NCBI GenBank assembly: GCA_029240475.1
Contig: JAREAF010000007.1
Coordinates: 1-19,187 of the forward strand
Direction: 5' to 3'
DNA length: 19,187 bases
Source: Rhodospirillales bacterium
GTDB lineage: Bacteria > Pseudomonadota > Alphaproteobacteria > JAREAF01
The translations under genes were made by a program, and so were the position numbers. Every line of letters begins with the position of its first letter. The stretch's first letter is position 1. Positions 1 through 7,712 of this stretch are shown one piece after another. The notes beneath the pieces were generated by a model. That model had not been told where the DNA came from. It ran no database searches and saw only the letters and a program-made list of their open reading frames with translations.

Positions 1-1690
1 GCTTGCGCGCCGCCCAGCCGTTGCCGCCGAGATGGTCGAGCCGCGCGGTGCCCTCGCCGCCATAGCGGGAGAGCAGATCGAGATCCTCCGCCGGAACCCA
101 GAGTCTCTCGTCCCCCGCATAGGAGACGGGCGCGCAGGCATGCGCCGCGCCCGCCGCATCGAGGCTCTCCGGCGGGCCGATGCGGCCGATGCCGTGCTCG
201 ATATGGACGACGTGATCGCCCGGCGCGACCTCCAGCAGGTCCGGCAGGGGAATGGCGGCCGAGGGGCCGCGCGCCGGCCGCGCTTGCCCGGCGCCGACCA
301 CGTCGGCGGCGGTGACGACGGCGATCTTGGGCGAGACGAATCCCTCTTCGAGCGGTGCGACGGCGCCGATCAGCTTTGCGCCGGCAGGGCGTGCGGGCCA
401 GCTGTCGGCGGCGAGGGGCTCCACTTCCATGAACTCGGCGATCGCGGGGAGCAGGCGTTTCAAGAGCGTTCGCGTAGGCGCGAGGACGAGCGTCCGCCGC
501 CCCTCCGCCGCTTGTGCGGAAAGGTGCTCGGCCGCGGCGGACAGAGGGTCGCGATCCTGCGCGAAGCGCGGCCCGGGCCGGCCGCCGAGATCGCCGGCTT
601 CGCCCTTTTCCGGAACCGCGGCGCTGATCCGCGTTCCGCCGCGGGCGAGCAGCGCCTTCCAGTCCTGCACCTGCAGATAGAGCGCCTCTGGCGGAAGCGG
701 CCGCAGCGTCTGCTCCGCAGGGGCCAGGGTTCGGTGCGTCTCGAAACTCTCGCCGATCAACTCCAGCCGGTCCTCGAGGCGCTCGTCGGCGCCCTCGTCG
801 AAGCTGAGGGTCGCTTCCGGCAGCCAGTCGGGCACGGAGGAGAGCCGCTCGTGAAACAGCGGCAGCCACGGCTCGACGCCGAACGGCTTGGACGAACTCT
901 CCAGCGCCTGCTCGATGGCGGCGGGCAGCGCGCCGCCGAGCCGCTGCTTCTGCGCCTCCCTGACGCGCTCGATGGAGACCGGATCGAGCGGCAACTCGGA
1001 GGCGCGCCCGAACGCGATCTCATCCAGCTCGCCGGTCGCCTGCTGCGTGCCAGGATCGAAGCGGCGCATATGGCCGATGGTCCCGTCCACGAACTCGAGC
1101 CGGACCGGCTGCTCTTCGGAGGGCGGCCAGAAATCGAGCACTGCGCCACGCAGCACGATCTCGCCGCGCTCCTGGACCAGCGCGCTCTCCACGTAACCCC
1201 AGTGCCCGAGCCGGCGCTGAAGGTCTTCGGCATCGCACGCGCCGCCCGTCGCGGCCGTGCCGTCCGCCTGGGCGAAGAACTCGGGCGCGGGGACGCGCTG
1301 CACCAGCCCGCCCGGCGTCGCGATCAGGAGCAGGGGCTCGCCCTCCGTGCGCGTGGCGAGGCGCTGCAGCGCCGCCGCGCGCCGCCCCGCGCGCTCGCCC
1401 GACGGCGACATGCGGTCGTAGGGCAGGCTGTCCCATCCCGGCAGCGCGATCACGCTGAGCCGTGGCGCAAAGAATGCGAGGAGGCCCTGCAGCAACTCGG
1501 CCCGGCGGCCGTCGCGCGCGATGTGAATATGCCCGGCGCCGGCGGCCTGCTTGGCGAGCTTGGCGAGGAGAAGCGCATCCAGCCCCTCGGGGGCGCCGGT
1601 CACGTTCCGGACGCGCGCGGGGGATGCGGCGGCGCGCCGCGGGCGGCGCTTGGCCGCGGCGGGCCTCTGCCTGCGAGGGGAGCCGGACAT
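1..1690 (-). CDS. mfd: Transcription-repair coupling factor Mfd, N-terminal part (3' end outside window)
   Basis: Mfd is the ATP-dependent translocase that removes RNA polymerase stalled at DNA damage and recruits UvrA. The frame is open from the ATG at 1690 to the window edge and gives 563 residues, about half of a usual ~1150-residue Mfd. Seen: a basic N-terminal tail (residues 1-29), then the UvrB-like module with typical stretches such as PGWDSLPYDRMSPS (about 84-97) and VLDFWPPSEEQPVRLEF (about 184-200). The CarD-like RNA-polymerase-interaction domain follows at about 485-545, with GDHVVHIEHGIGRIG and then LLSRYG and LDHLGG. The RecG-like helicase motors lie beyond the window. The ATG at 1690 has only a weak AGGA about 17 bases upstream, but it is the natural start for the conserved region. 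A 697-codon open frame on the opposite strand covers this gene and has no recognisable protein features. Confidence 0.95.
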   Translation of the reverse strand, partial: MSGSPRRQRPAAAKRRPRRAAASPARVRNVTGAPEGLDALLLAKLAKQAAGAGHIHIARDGRRAELLQGLLAFFAPRLSVIALPGWDSLPYDRMSPSGERAGRRAAALQRLATRTEGEPLLLIATPGGLVQRVPAPEFFAQADGTAATGGACDAEDLQRRLGHWGYVESALVQERGEIVLRGAVLDFWPPSEEQPVRLEFVDGTIGHMRRFDPGTQQATGELDEIAFGRASELPLDPVSIERVREAQKQRLGGALPAAIEQALESSSKPFGVEPWLPLFHERLSSVPDWLPEATLSFDEGADERLEDRLELIGESFETHRTLAPAEQTLRPLPPEALYLQVQDWKALLARGGTRISAAVPEKGEAGDLGGRPGPRFAQDRDPLSAAAEHLSAQAAEGRRTLVLAPTRTLLKRLLPAIAEFMEVEPLAADSWPARPAGAKLIGAVAPLEEGFVSPKIAVVTAADVVGAGQARPARGPSAAIPLPDLLEVAPGDHVVHIEHGIGRIGPPESLDAAGAAHACAPVSYAGDERLWVPAEDLDLLSRYGGEGTARLDHLGGNGWAARK

Positions 1691-1796
1691 CGCTGGTGCG
1701 GAGCAATCCTGTTGAGGGCGGGGGGGTCGCTGGGCTGGGAACGACGTTCCGGCCGCTTTGTTGCAGAAGCGAGACCAGCCGCGAGGGCCAGCAGAA

Positions 1797-2111
1797 ATGA
1801 GCGACGAGCGCGATCGCGTCCGGACGGACCGCGGCCGAACCGGGGACAAGGTGCCCGCGCGGGACCCGGCGACCGTCCCCATCTCCGCAGATGCCGAGAC
1901 CGGCGGGGCGCGCACCGATCCATCGGCCGCGAAGGCGGACGGCTCGCGGCGCGCCGCGATCGGCGATCGCGTCGCCGGCGAGCCGATATCCGGTGCGGCG
2001 CGCCTCACGCAGGGACGGGGATCGCGCCCCAGCCTGCTGCTCTGGTCGGCGCTGGTCGGAGCGGTGGTGCTGGGTGCGGTGCTGGCGGCGGCGGGACTTT
2101 CGTCCGGCTGA
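1797..2111 (+). CDS. Small hypothetical protein with one C-terminal membrane segment
   Basis: This is a 104-residue protein that I do not recognise. The first 78 residues are hydrophilic, rich in Arg, Asp, Gly and Ala, and probably disordered. Residues about 79-100 (SLLLWSALVGAVVLGAVLAA) form one clear transmembrane helix, so the protein should be tail-anchored with its bulk in the cytoplasm. The ATG at 1797 is preferred over the in-frame TTG at 1758 because a GAGGG lies about 10 bases before it. It is divergent from mfd, and 106 bp separate the two starts. It lies 61 bp before the Rieske oxygenase gene and could share a transcript with it. Membership of a known family cannot be judged from the sequence alone. 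Confidence 0.6.
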   Translation: MSDERDRVRTDRGRTGDKVPARDPATVPISADAETGGARTDPSAAKADGSRRAAIGDRVAGEPISGAARLTQGRGSRPSLLLWSALVGAVVLGAVLAAAGLSSG

Positions 2112-2172
2112 CAGGTGGCGACTGAGCGCGCTAAGGTTCCGCCACACCGCGATCAGCCGAGGAGTTCCGGGA

Positions 2173-3177
2173 ATGCTGAATCTCGATCCAGCGCTCTACG
2201 CCACCTCCCGGAGCTTTCTCGAGGAGCGCGAGCGGATCTTCTCGAGGACGTGGCAGCTGATCGGCCCCGCCTCGCGGCTGCCGGAGCCGGGGAGTTACGT
2301 CGCGACCGAGCTGGCCGGCCTCAAGCTCTTCGTGCTACGCGGGCGCGACGGCGCGCTCCGGGCCTTCCGCAATGTGTGCCGGCACCGCGGCGCGCGGCTG
2401 CTGGAGGAGGGAACGGGGCGTTGCGCGGGGCCCGTGCGCTGCCCCTATCACAACTGGTCCTACGACGATCAGGGCCGCCTGGTCGCCATGCCCTGGTTCG
2501 GCGAGGAGGCCTCCTTCCGAAAAGAGGATTGGCCGCTGCACCAGATCCAATTGCGCGAGTGGCGCGGCCTCGTCTTCATCGCCTTCGCGCCGGAGCAGGA
2601 GCTGGAGGCGCAGCTCGGCGAGCTGGTCGCCGAGCTCGCCGGCGAGCCCATCGAGACTTACCAAGCCGTCCGCGAGGAGCGGCTCGTCTTCGATGCCAAT
2701 TGGAAGATCTACACGGACAATTTCGTCGAGGGCTATCACATCCCCGGCATCCATCCGAACTTCTTCCAGGCCATCGAGTTCAAGCGGTTCGAGACCACGG
2801 CGCATGACGGCTTCGTTCGCATGACCGCGCCGCCGCGCGAAGGCCTGTTCTATCGCGGCAAATGGCTGTGGATGTGGCCGAACTGGACGCTCTCCCTGTT
2901 CGACGGCGGGATGAATACCTCGCGCATCAATCCGCTGGATCACCAGCGGACCGAGCTGATCTACAACTTCTATTTCGCCGACCCGTCTCGCACCAATGCG
3001 ATCGAGGACACGATCCAGCGCAACCTTGCCGTGGTGCGGGAGGATTTCGGCATCTGCATCGAAACGCACAAGAACTACGCGAACGGCTCCTATTCGGCCG
3101 GCCCGCTTTCGCCGCATCATGAAGCCGGCGTGCGCTATTTCCAGGACAAAGTGCGGAAGAGTCTCAGCCTGGCCTGA
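2173..3177 (+). CDS. Rieske non-heme iron oxygenase, alpha (catalytic) subunit
   Basis: This 334-residue protein is of the ring-hydroxylating oxygenase alpha-subunit family. The Rieske [2Fe-2S] motif is complete: Cys69-x-His71 and Cys90-x2-His93. The mononuclear iron site is in the catalytic domain: His189-x4-His194 in NFVEGYHIPGIHP, with Asp291 (REDFG) as the likely third ligand. The bridging acid before the first His is Glu186, not the Asp of naphthalene-type enzymes. That feature is shared with choline-monooxygenase and carnitine-oxygenase (CntA) relatives, so an N-methylated or small non-aromatic substrate is as likely as an aromatic one. It is shorter than the usual ~420 residues. No reductase or ferredoxin gene is adjacent. 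The ATG at 2173 fits the start of homology (MLNLDPALY). The next gene follows after 17 bp. The substrate is unknown. Confidence 0.9.
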   Translation: MLNLDPALYATSRSFLEERERIFSRTWQLIGPASRLPEPGSYVATELAGLKLFVLRGRDGALRAFRNVCRHRGARLLEEGTGRCAGPVRCPYHNWSYDDQGRLVAMPWFGEEASFRKEDWPLHQIQLREWRGLVFIAFAPEQELEAQLGELVAELAGEPIETYQAVREERLVFDANWKIYTDNFVEGYHIPGIHPNFFQAIEFKRFETTAHDGFVRMTAPPREGLFYRGKWLWMWPNWTLSLFDGGMNTSRINPLDHQRTELIYNFYFADPSRTNAIEDTIQRNLAVVREDFGICIETHKNYANGSYSAGPLSPHHEAGVRYFQDKVRKSLSLA

Positions 3178-3194
3178 CGGCGCCGGAGAGCAGG

Positions 3195-3719
3195 ATGAGC
3201 GCAGGGGAAATCGAGTATGCCTGGTCCTGCCGCTGCTGCGGCCGACAGTACAGGACGCTCCCCCTCGACTTCGCCCTGGACGCGCCGGTCTATTGGCGGC
3301 AGCTCTCGGAGGAGGAACGCAAGCGGGCGTTCCTGAGCTCGGACGTGTGCGTGATCGGCGATGACCGCTTCATCCGCGGCTGCCTGGAGATTCCCGTGCG
3401 CGGACGCGAAGAGCGTCTGGTCTGGGGCGTGTGGACCTCGCTCTCCGAGGCCAGCCTGCGGCGCGCCTATGAGCTATGGGACGCGCCGGAGATTCCGGCG
3501 GACGAGCCTGCCCGCTTCGGCTGGCTCAGCAACGAGCTGAAGTCTGTCTATGGCGTCTCCACGCTGAACCTGAAGACGGCCGTGCGCTTCCGTGCCGGCA
3601 AACTGCGCCCGCTGATCGAGGCCGAGCCCTCGGACCACCCGCTCGCGCGCGAGCAGGCGGAAGGCGTCACGGTCGATCGGGTGCAGGAGATCGCGGCGGC
3701 GCTGCTGCATCGTCACTGA
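3195..3719 (+). CDS. DUF2199 family protein
   Basis: This 174-residue protein matches the DUF2199 pattern. It has an N-terminal Cys-x2-Cys-Gly (C12, C15) in WSCRCCG followed by a Leu-Pro, then DDRFIRGCLEIPV (about 55-67) and the family-typical LVWGVWTSLSE (about 75-85). No enzymatic function is established for the family. The N-terminal cysteines might bind zinc but are not part of a full four-Cys site. The start has a good GGAG-type ribosome site just before the ATG. It lies 17 bp after the Rieske gene and is probably co-transcribed. Its last 53 bp overlap the 3' end of the convergent iron-transport ATPase gene. Confidence 0.8.
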   Translation: MSAGEIEYAWSCRCCGRQYRTLPLDFALDAPVYWRQLSEEERKRAFLSSDVCVIGDDRFIRGCLEIPVRGREERLVWGVWTSLSEASLRRAYELWDAPEIPADEPARFGWLSNELKSVYGVSTLNLKTAVRFRAGKLRPLIEAEPSDHPLAREQAEGVTVDRVQEIAAALLHRH

Positions 3720-4794
3720 GCGCGCCTTGGGCGAGCGGGAAAACGTGCGCGCGCCGGCAATCGAGCCGGACCGATACGGCGGCGCCCGGCTCCGGCAGCA
3801 CGTCGCCGGGCATGCGCGAATGCAGCGGCGCCGCCACTCCGTCGACCGCGATCCGGATGAGTGACGTGCGCCCGAGCAGCCGGGCATCGATGACGCGGGC
3901 CTGCGGCATGGCGTCGGCGAGCGCCTCTCCCACGACCACGCCCTCGGGGCGGATCAGGACGAGGGCGGCGGCGCCCTGGCTCAGTCCCGGCGCAGGGATG
4001 CGGCCGAGCGGGGTGGCGACATGCCCGTCTTGGACCACTCCTTCGAACCGCTCCACTTCTCCCAGGAAGCTCGCCACGAAGGGGCTGGCGGGCCGCCGGT
4101 AGAGTTCGGCCGGCGTGCCGCATTGGACGATGCGGCCCTCGGACATGACCGCGAGCCGGTCGCCCATGCGCATCGCCTCTTCCGGATCGTGCGTGACGAT
4201 CACCGCGGCCACCCCCCGCGCCTTCAACAGGTCGAGCGTTTCGTCCCGCAGCCGGTCGCGCAGCCGCGCGTCCAGTCCCGAGAAGGGCTCGTCGAGCAGC
4301 ATCAGCTTGGGGTCGGGCGCGAGCGCGCGGGCGAGCGCCACCCGCTGCTGCTGCCCGCCGGAGAGCGTGTGCGGATAAGCCTCGGCGAAGCGGGCGAGCC
4401 CCAGCTGCTCCAGCGCCGCAAGGGCGCGCCGCCGGCGCTCTGGCGCGGCCCGCCGGCGCAGCCCGAAGGCGACGTTGTCCACCACGGTCAGATGCGGAAA
4501 GAGGGCGATGTCCTGGAACACGAAGCCGAGGCGCCGGTCCTCGGGCGGGACCTGGGTGCGCGGATCGGAGACGATCCGCCCCTCGATCAGGATCGAGCCG
4601 ATGGACAGCGGCTCGAGCCCGGCGGCGAGCCGCAGGAGCGTGGACTTGCCGCAACCGGAAGGTCCGACGAGGCTCAGCACCTCGCCGGGCGCGACGGCCA
4701 GGTCGATGTCGCTCAGGACCGGGACGCCATCATAGGCGTGCCCGACCCCGCGGAACTCGAGGGCAGGGGCGGTCATGGCCGCGTCCAGGCTCAC
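3667..4794 (-). CDS. fbpC: Iron(III) ABC transporter ATP-binding protein (FbpC type)
   Basis: This 375-residue ATPase energises import through the neighbouring permease at the inner membrane. All nucleotide-binding elements are visible: Walker A GPSGCGKST (44-52), Q-loop Gln94, signature LSGGQQQR (144-151), Walker B LMLLDEP (164-170) and H-loop His202. The ~130-residue C-terminal extension is the TOBE-type regulatory domain of the FbpC/PotA/CysA group. The GTG start at 4794 overlaps the permease stop codon (GTGA), a translational-coupling arrangement. An ATG six codons inside (4776) is an alternative start. It is the third gene of a binding protein-permease-ATPase operon. The iron assignment rests on the operon partners and the Fur-like site upstream. 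Its 3' end overlaps the convergent DUF2199 gene. Confidence 0.9.
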   Translation of the reverse strand: MSLDAAMTAPALEFRGVGHAYDGVPVLSDIDLAVAPGEVLSLVGPSGCGKSTLLRLAAGLEPLSIGSILIEGRIVSDPRTQVPPEDRRLGFVFQDIALFPHLTVVDNVAFGLRRRAAPERRRRALAALEQLGLARFAEAYPHTLSGGQQQRVALARALAPDPKLMLLDEPFSGLDARLRDRLRDETLDLLKARGVAAVIVTHDPEEAMRMGDRLAVMSEGRIVQCGTPAELYRRPASPFVASFLGEVERFEGVVQDGHVATPLGRIPAPGLSQGAAALVLIRPEGVVVGEALADAMPQARVIDARLLGRTSLIRIAVDGVAAPLHSRMPGDVLPEPGAAVSVRLDCRRAHVFPLAQGALSDDAAAPPRSPAPDRP

Positions 4795-6503
4795 TCCCGG
4801 AATTGGCCGGGACGGGAGCGGGCGATGGCGCGGCTGAGCAAGATGACGGGCACGATCCCCACCAGCACGATCAAAAGGCCCGGCGCCGCGGCGTCGCGAA
4901 GCCGCTCGTCGGATGCCATCTGATAGGCGCGGATCGCGAGCGTGTCAAAGTTGAAGGGGCGCAGGATCAGGGTGGCCGGAAGCTCCTTCATCACGTCGAC
5001 GAAGACCAGGAGCCCGGCGGTGAGCGCGCTGCCGGCCAGAAGGGGCGCATGCACCCGTCGCAAGACGCCGCCCGGCCGTTCGCCCAGCGTGCGCGCCGCG
5101 CCATCCATGCTCGCGGTCACGCGGGCGAAGCCTGCATCGGCGGCATTGACAGGAATGGCGAGGAACCGCACCAGATAGGCGAAGACCAGGCCGGCGATGC
5201 TGCCCGTCACGATCAGCCCCGTGCCGACGCCGAAGGTGGAGCGGGCCCAGCCGTCGATCGCGTTGTCGAAGGCGCCGAAGGCCAGCAGCACGCCCACCGC
5301 GATCACCGCGCCCGGTATGGCGTATCCCATGCTGGCGAGGCGCACGGCCCAGGAGACCATCGGGTCCGCCTTCCGGCGCTGGGCGTAAGCGAGCACGAGG
5401 GCGACCGCTACGGCGACCGCGGCGCTGATCGCCGCCAGCACGAAGCTGTTTCCGGCGAACATGAAGAAACGCGCGTCGATCACGTAGTCCCATGTCTCGA
5501 TCGCCCAATTGCCCAGCACCGCGACCGGCAGGAGGAAACCCAAACCGACCGGCAGCAGGCACGCCGCCGCCGCAATGATCCCGGCCAGCCCGCCCAGCGG
5601 GCGGGTCGGCAGCGTGCGGTAGCGCCCCGTCGTGTGATGGTAGCGGGCCGCGCCGCGCGAGCGCCGCTCGATCAGCAGCAGCGCGGCCACGAAGATCAGC
5701 AGCGTCGCGCCCAGCTGCGCGGCGGCGACCGGCTCGCCCATCCCGAACCAGGCGCGGTAGATGCCGGTCGTGAAGGTGTCGACGGCGAAGTAGGAGACGG
5801 TCCCGAAATCGTTCAGGGTCTCCATCAGCGCAAGGGATACCCCCGCGATGATGCCGGGGCGGGCCAGCGGCAAGGTCACGCGCGCGAAGGTGCGCCACGG
5901 TCCATAGCCCAAGGTGCGGCTCGCTTCGATCGCGCAGACCGACTGCGAGAGGAATGACGCGCGAGCAAGCATGTAGACGTAGGGGTAAAGGACGAGCACC
6001 AGCATCATGATCGCGCCGGGCATCGAGCGGACGGGCGGGAGCCAGTAGTCGTCCCGCGTCCAGCCGAACGCGTCGCGCAGCGTGCTCTGCACCGGCCCGG
6101 CATAATCGAGCAGGCCGGTATAGGTGTAGGCGATCACGTAGGCGGGCATGGTGAGCGGCAGCAGCAGCGCCCATTCCCAGATGCGGCTGCCGGGGAAACG
6201 GTAGAAGGTCACGAGCCAGGCGGCGGTGACGCCGAGGAACGCGGTGCCGAAGCCGACCCCGGCGCCCAGCAGGAGCGAGTTGAGCACGTAGCGGCCGAGG
6301 ACGGTCTCGGCGAGATGGCGCCAGACCTCTCCGGCCGGAAGGACGAGCTGGGCGAGAACCGCGAGCACCGGCAGCGCGATCAGACCGGCCAGGGCAAACG
6401 GCCCGAGGGTCCAGAGATCCAGGCGGAAACGACGCCGGGCGGGAAGCGCGCTCCCCGCCCGTTCGATCGCCTCCGGCCCAGGGAAGAAGCCCTGTTCGGC
6501 CAT
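4791..6503 (-). CDS. fbpB: Iron(III) ABC transporter permease, fused two-domain (FbpB type)
   Basis: This 570-residue inner-membrane protein has two BPD-type permease domains in one chain and about 12 hydrophobic segments. Each half carries an EAA loop that docks on the ATPase: EASRTLGYGPWRTFARVTLP (193-212), and a second, more degenerate one, DGAARTLGERPGGVLRRVHAP (about 467-487). The C-terminal MKELPATLILRPFNFDTLA (about 505-523) is typical of FbpB/SfuB iron permeases. The ATG at 6503 (MAEQGFF) is chosen because GGGGA stands about 7 bases upstream. A longer in-frame start at 6572 would run into the preceding gene and adds no conserved residues. The gap to the binding-protein stop is 25 bp. 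The stop overlaps the start of the ATPase gene. Confidence 0.92.
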   Translation of the reverse strand: MAEQGFFPGPEAIERAGSALPARRRFRLDLWTLGPFALAGLIALPVLAVLAQLVLPAGEVWRHLAETVLGRYVLNSLLLGAGVGFGTAFLGVTAAWLVTFYRFPGSRIWEWALLLPLTMPAYVIAYTYTGLLDYAGPVQSTLRDAFGWTRDDYWLPPVRSMPGAIMMLVLVLYPYVYMLARASFLSQSVCAIEASRTLGYGPWRTFARVTLPLARPGIIAGVSLALMETLNDFGTVSYFAVDTFTTGIYRAWFGMGEPVAAAQLGATLLIFVAALLLIERRSRGAARYHHTTGRYRTLPTRPLGGLAGIIAAAACLLPVGLGFLLPVAVLGNWAIETWDYVIDARFFMFAGNSFVLAAISAAVAVAVALVLAYAQRRKADPMVSWAVRLASMGYAIPGAVIAVGVLLAFGAFDNAIDGWARSTFGVGTGLIVTGSIAGLVFAYLVRFLAIPVNAADAGFARVTASMDGAARTLGERPGGVLRRVHAPLLAGSALTAGLLVFVDVMKELPATLILRPFNFDTLAIRAYQMASDERLRDAAAPGLLIVLVGIVPVILLSRAIARSRPGQFRE

Positions 6504-6528
6504 CACATCCCCGTTCGGCCGTCGCGGC

Positions 6529-7548
6529 TCATGGCCAGCCGACGCGATCGAAGATGCGGACCGCCTCGGCATTGTGCTTGCCGAGCTCGGCCAGATTGAG
6601 CTCGTCCATCTTGAACGAGCCGAGGCCCTGCAGCGTGTCGGAGGCGGAGATGCCAGGCTTCACCGGGAATTCCTGGCCCTTCTCGGCATAGATCTTTTGC
6701 GCCTCGTCCCCCACCAGGAACTCCAGCAGCTTCACGGCCTCATCCTTATTGGGGGCGTGGGCGGCCACGCAGGCGCCGCTGACATTCACATGCGTGCCGT
6801 GGTCGGTCTGGTTCGGCCAGATCACCTTCAGCTTCTGCGCCGCTTCGCGCTCCTCCGGCTTATCGGAGGTCAGCATCTGCGCGTAATAGTAGGAATTGGC
6901 GATGACCACGTCGCCTTCGCCGGCGGCGGCGGCCTTGATCTGGTCGCGGTCGCCGCCCTGCGGCTTTCGGGCAAGGTTGGCGGCGACGCCCTTGGCCCAC
7001 TGCTCCGCCGCCTCGGGACCCTTATGGGCGATCATCGAAGCCAGAAGCGACTGGTTGTAGATGTGGCTGGAGCTGCGGGCCAGGATGCGCCCCTTCCATT
7101 TCGGGTCGGCGAGATCCTCGTAGCTCTTGATCTCGGCCGGATCGACCTTGCCGGGAATGTAGAAGATCGGGCGCGCGCGGATACCGAGCCCAAACCAGGC
7201 GCCCTCCGGATCGCGGTAGGCCGCGGGGATGGACTGCTCGAGCGCCTCGGACTGGACTTTCTGGCAGAGGCCCTCCGCGGCGGCGGCGTAGAGATTTCCC
7301 GCATCGGCGGTGAAGAGCAGATCGGCCGGGCTGTTCGCGCCTTCGGTCTTCATCCGCTGCACGAGCTCCTTGGCATCGCCGGTCACCAGATTGACCTTGA
7401 TCCCGGTCTGCGCCGAGAAGGCGTCGAGCTGGGGCTTGATCAGCGCTTCCTGGCGGCCCGAATAGATGTTCAGTTCGGCCGCGTTCGAAGCTGCGACGGT
7501 CGCCGCGAGCAGCAGCGTGGCGGCGGCGCACAGGCGGAGAACATGCAT
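6529..7548 (-). CDS. fbpA: Periplasmic iron(III)-binding protein (FbpA/FutA type)
   Basis: This 339-residue extracytoplasmic solute-binding protein delivers ferric iron to the FbpB/FbpC pair. Residues 1-24 are a signal peptide with a hydrophobic core and predicted cleavage near SNA-AEL. The mature protein opens with ELNIYSGRQEALI, the class-specific first strand (Tyr29). It carries the consecutive tyrosines of the iron site in NSYYYAQM (Tyr220-222), and SSSHIYNQS (Tyr164) matches a further Tyr ligand position of FutA-like proteins. The C-terminal GQEFPVKPG (about 291-299) is also typical. The ATG at 7548 begins the signal peptide; an upstream in-frame start at 7656 would add 36 non-signal residues. 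A Fur-like palindrome lies 27 bp upstream, which supports iron rather than polyamine or other substrates. Confidence 0.93.
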   Translation of the reverse strand: MHVLRLCAAATLLLAATVAASNAAELNIYSGRQEALIKPQLDAFSAQTGIKVNLVTGDAKELVQRMKTEGANSPADLLFTADAGNLYAAAAEGLCQKVQSEALEQSIPAAYRDPEGAWFGLGIRARPIFYIPGKVDPAEIKSYEDLADPKWKGRILARSSSHIYNQSLLASMIAHKGPEAAEQWAKGVAANLARKPQGGDRDQIKAAAAGEGDVVIANSYYYAQMLTSDKPEEREAAQKLKVIWPNQTDHGTHVNVSGACVAAHAPNKDEAVKLLEFLVGDEAQKIYAEKGQEFPVKPGISASDTLQGLGSFKMDELNLAELGKHNAEAVRIFDRVGWP

Positions 7549-7574
7549 TGGACGGATCCCGTCAAAATCTAATG

Positions 7575-7595
7575 TGCGATTGAGAATGCCTCGCA
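7575..7595 (-). promoter_or_regulatory. Fur-box-like operator upstream of fbpA
   Basis: This is a 21-bp imperfect palindrome with outer arms TGCGA and TCGCA. It contains the half-site TGAGAAT (7581 region, plus-strand reading), which matches the Fur 7-1-7 consensus half TGAtAAT closely. The second half agrees at about 4 of 7 positions. Read on the coding strand it includes ATTCTCA. It sits 27 bp before the fbpA ATG, where it would cover the promoter (a TTGCGA and TTAGAT pair 18 bases apart is possible). Iron-dependent repression of the transport operon is inferred. Confidence 0.6.
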
Positions 7596-7624
7596 ATTTC
7601 ACCGGTGTCCAGCCCTCGTTCTGG

Positions 7625-7639
7625 GCGACAGACTGTCGC
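7625..7639. repeat. Perfect 7-1-7 palindrome upstream of the iron-transport operon
   Basis: GCGACAG, one base (A), then CTGTCGC: a perfect inverted repeat in the short space between the hsp20 terminator and the Fur-like site. It lies about 77-91 bp upstream of the fbpA start. Its size and symmetry suit a dimeric regulator better than an RNA hairpin, because the single-base centre could not form a stable loop. The regulator is unknown. Confidence 0.5.
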
Positions 7640-7652
7640 AGCCTGGGCCGGG

Positions 7653-7686
7653 TCAAAAAAAGAAAGCCGCCGGCACGGCCGGCGGC
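7653..7686 (-). terminator. Strong rho-independent terminator of hsp20
   Basis: On the minus strand a 9-bp GC-only stem (GCCGCCGGC / GCCGGCGGC, loop CGT) is followed at once by TTTCTTTTTTT. It begins about 27 bp after the hsp20 stop codon and separates hsp20 from the iron-transport operon downstream on the same strand. Confidence 0.9.
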
Positions 7687-7712
7687 TCTCTCCGAAGGGA
7701 CGTGCTCAGGTC

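Noticed and set aside
32..2125. 697-codon open frame on the plus strand over mfd
   Set aside because: It is antisense to a clear Mfd reading frame, consists mostly of Arg/Gly/Ala-rich low-complexity sequence, has no domain, and crosses the mfd start into the divergent gene. It is an effect of high GC third positions.
4803..5957. Long plus-strand frame opposite the FbpB permease, also similar frames at 4021-4923 and 6574-7572
   Set aside because: Composition is His/Arg/Asp/Gln-rich without hydrophobic cores or motifs, exactly mirroring a well-supported gene on the other strand.
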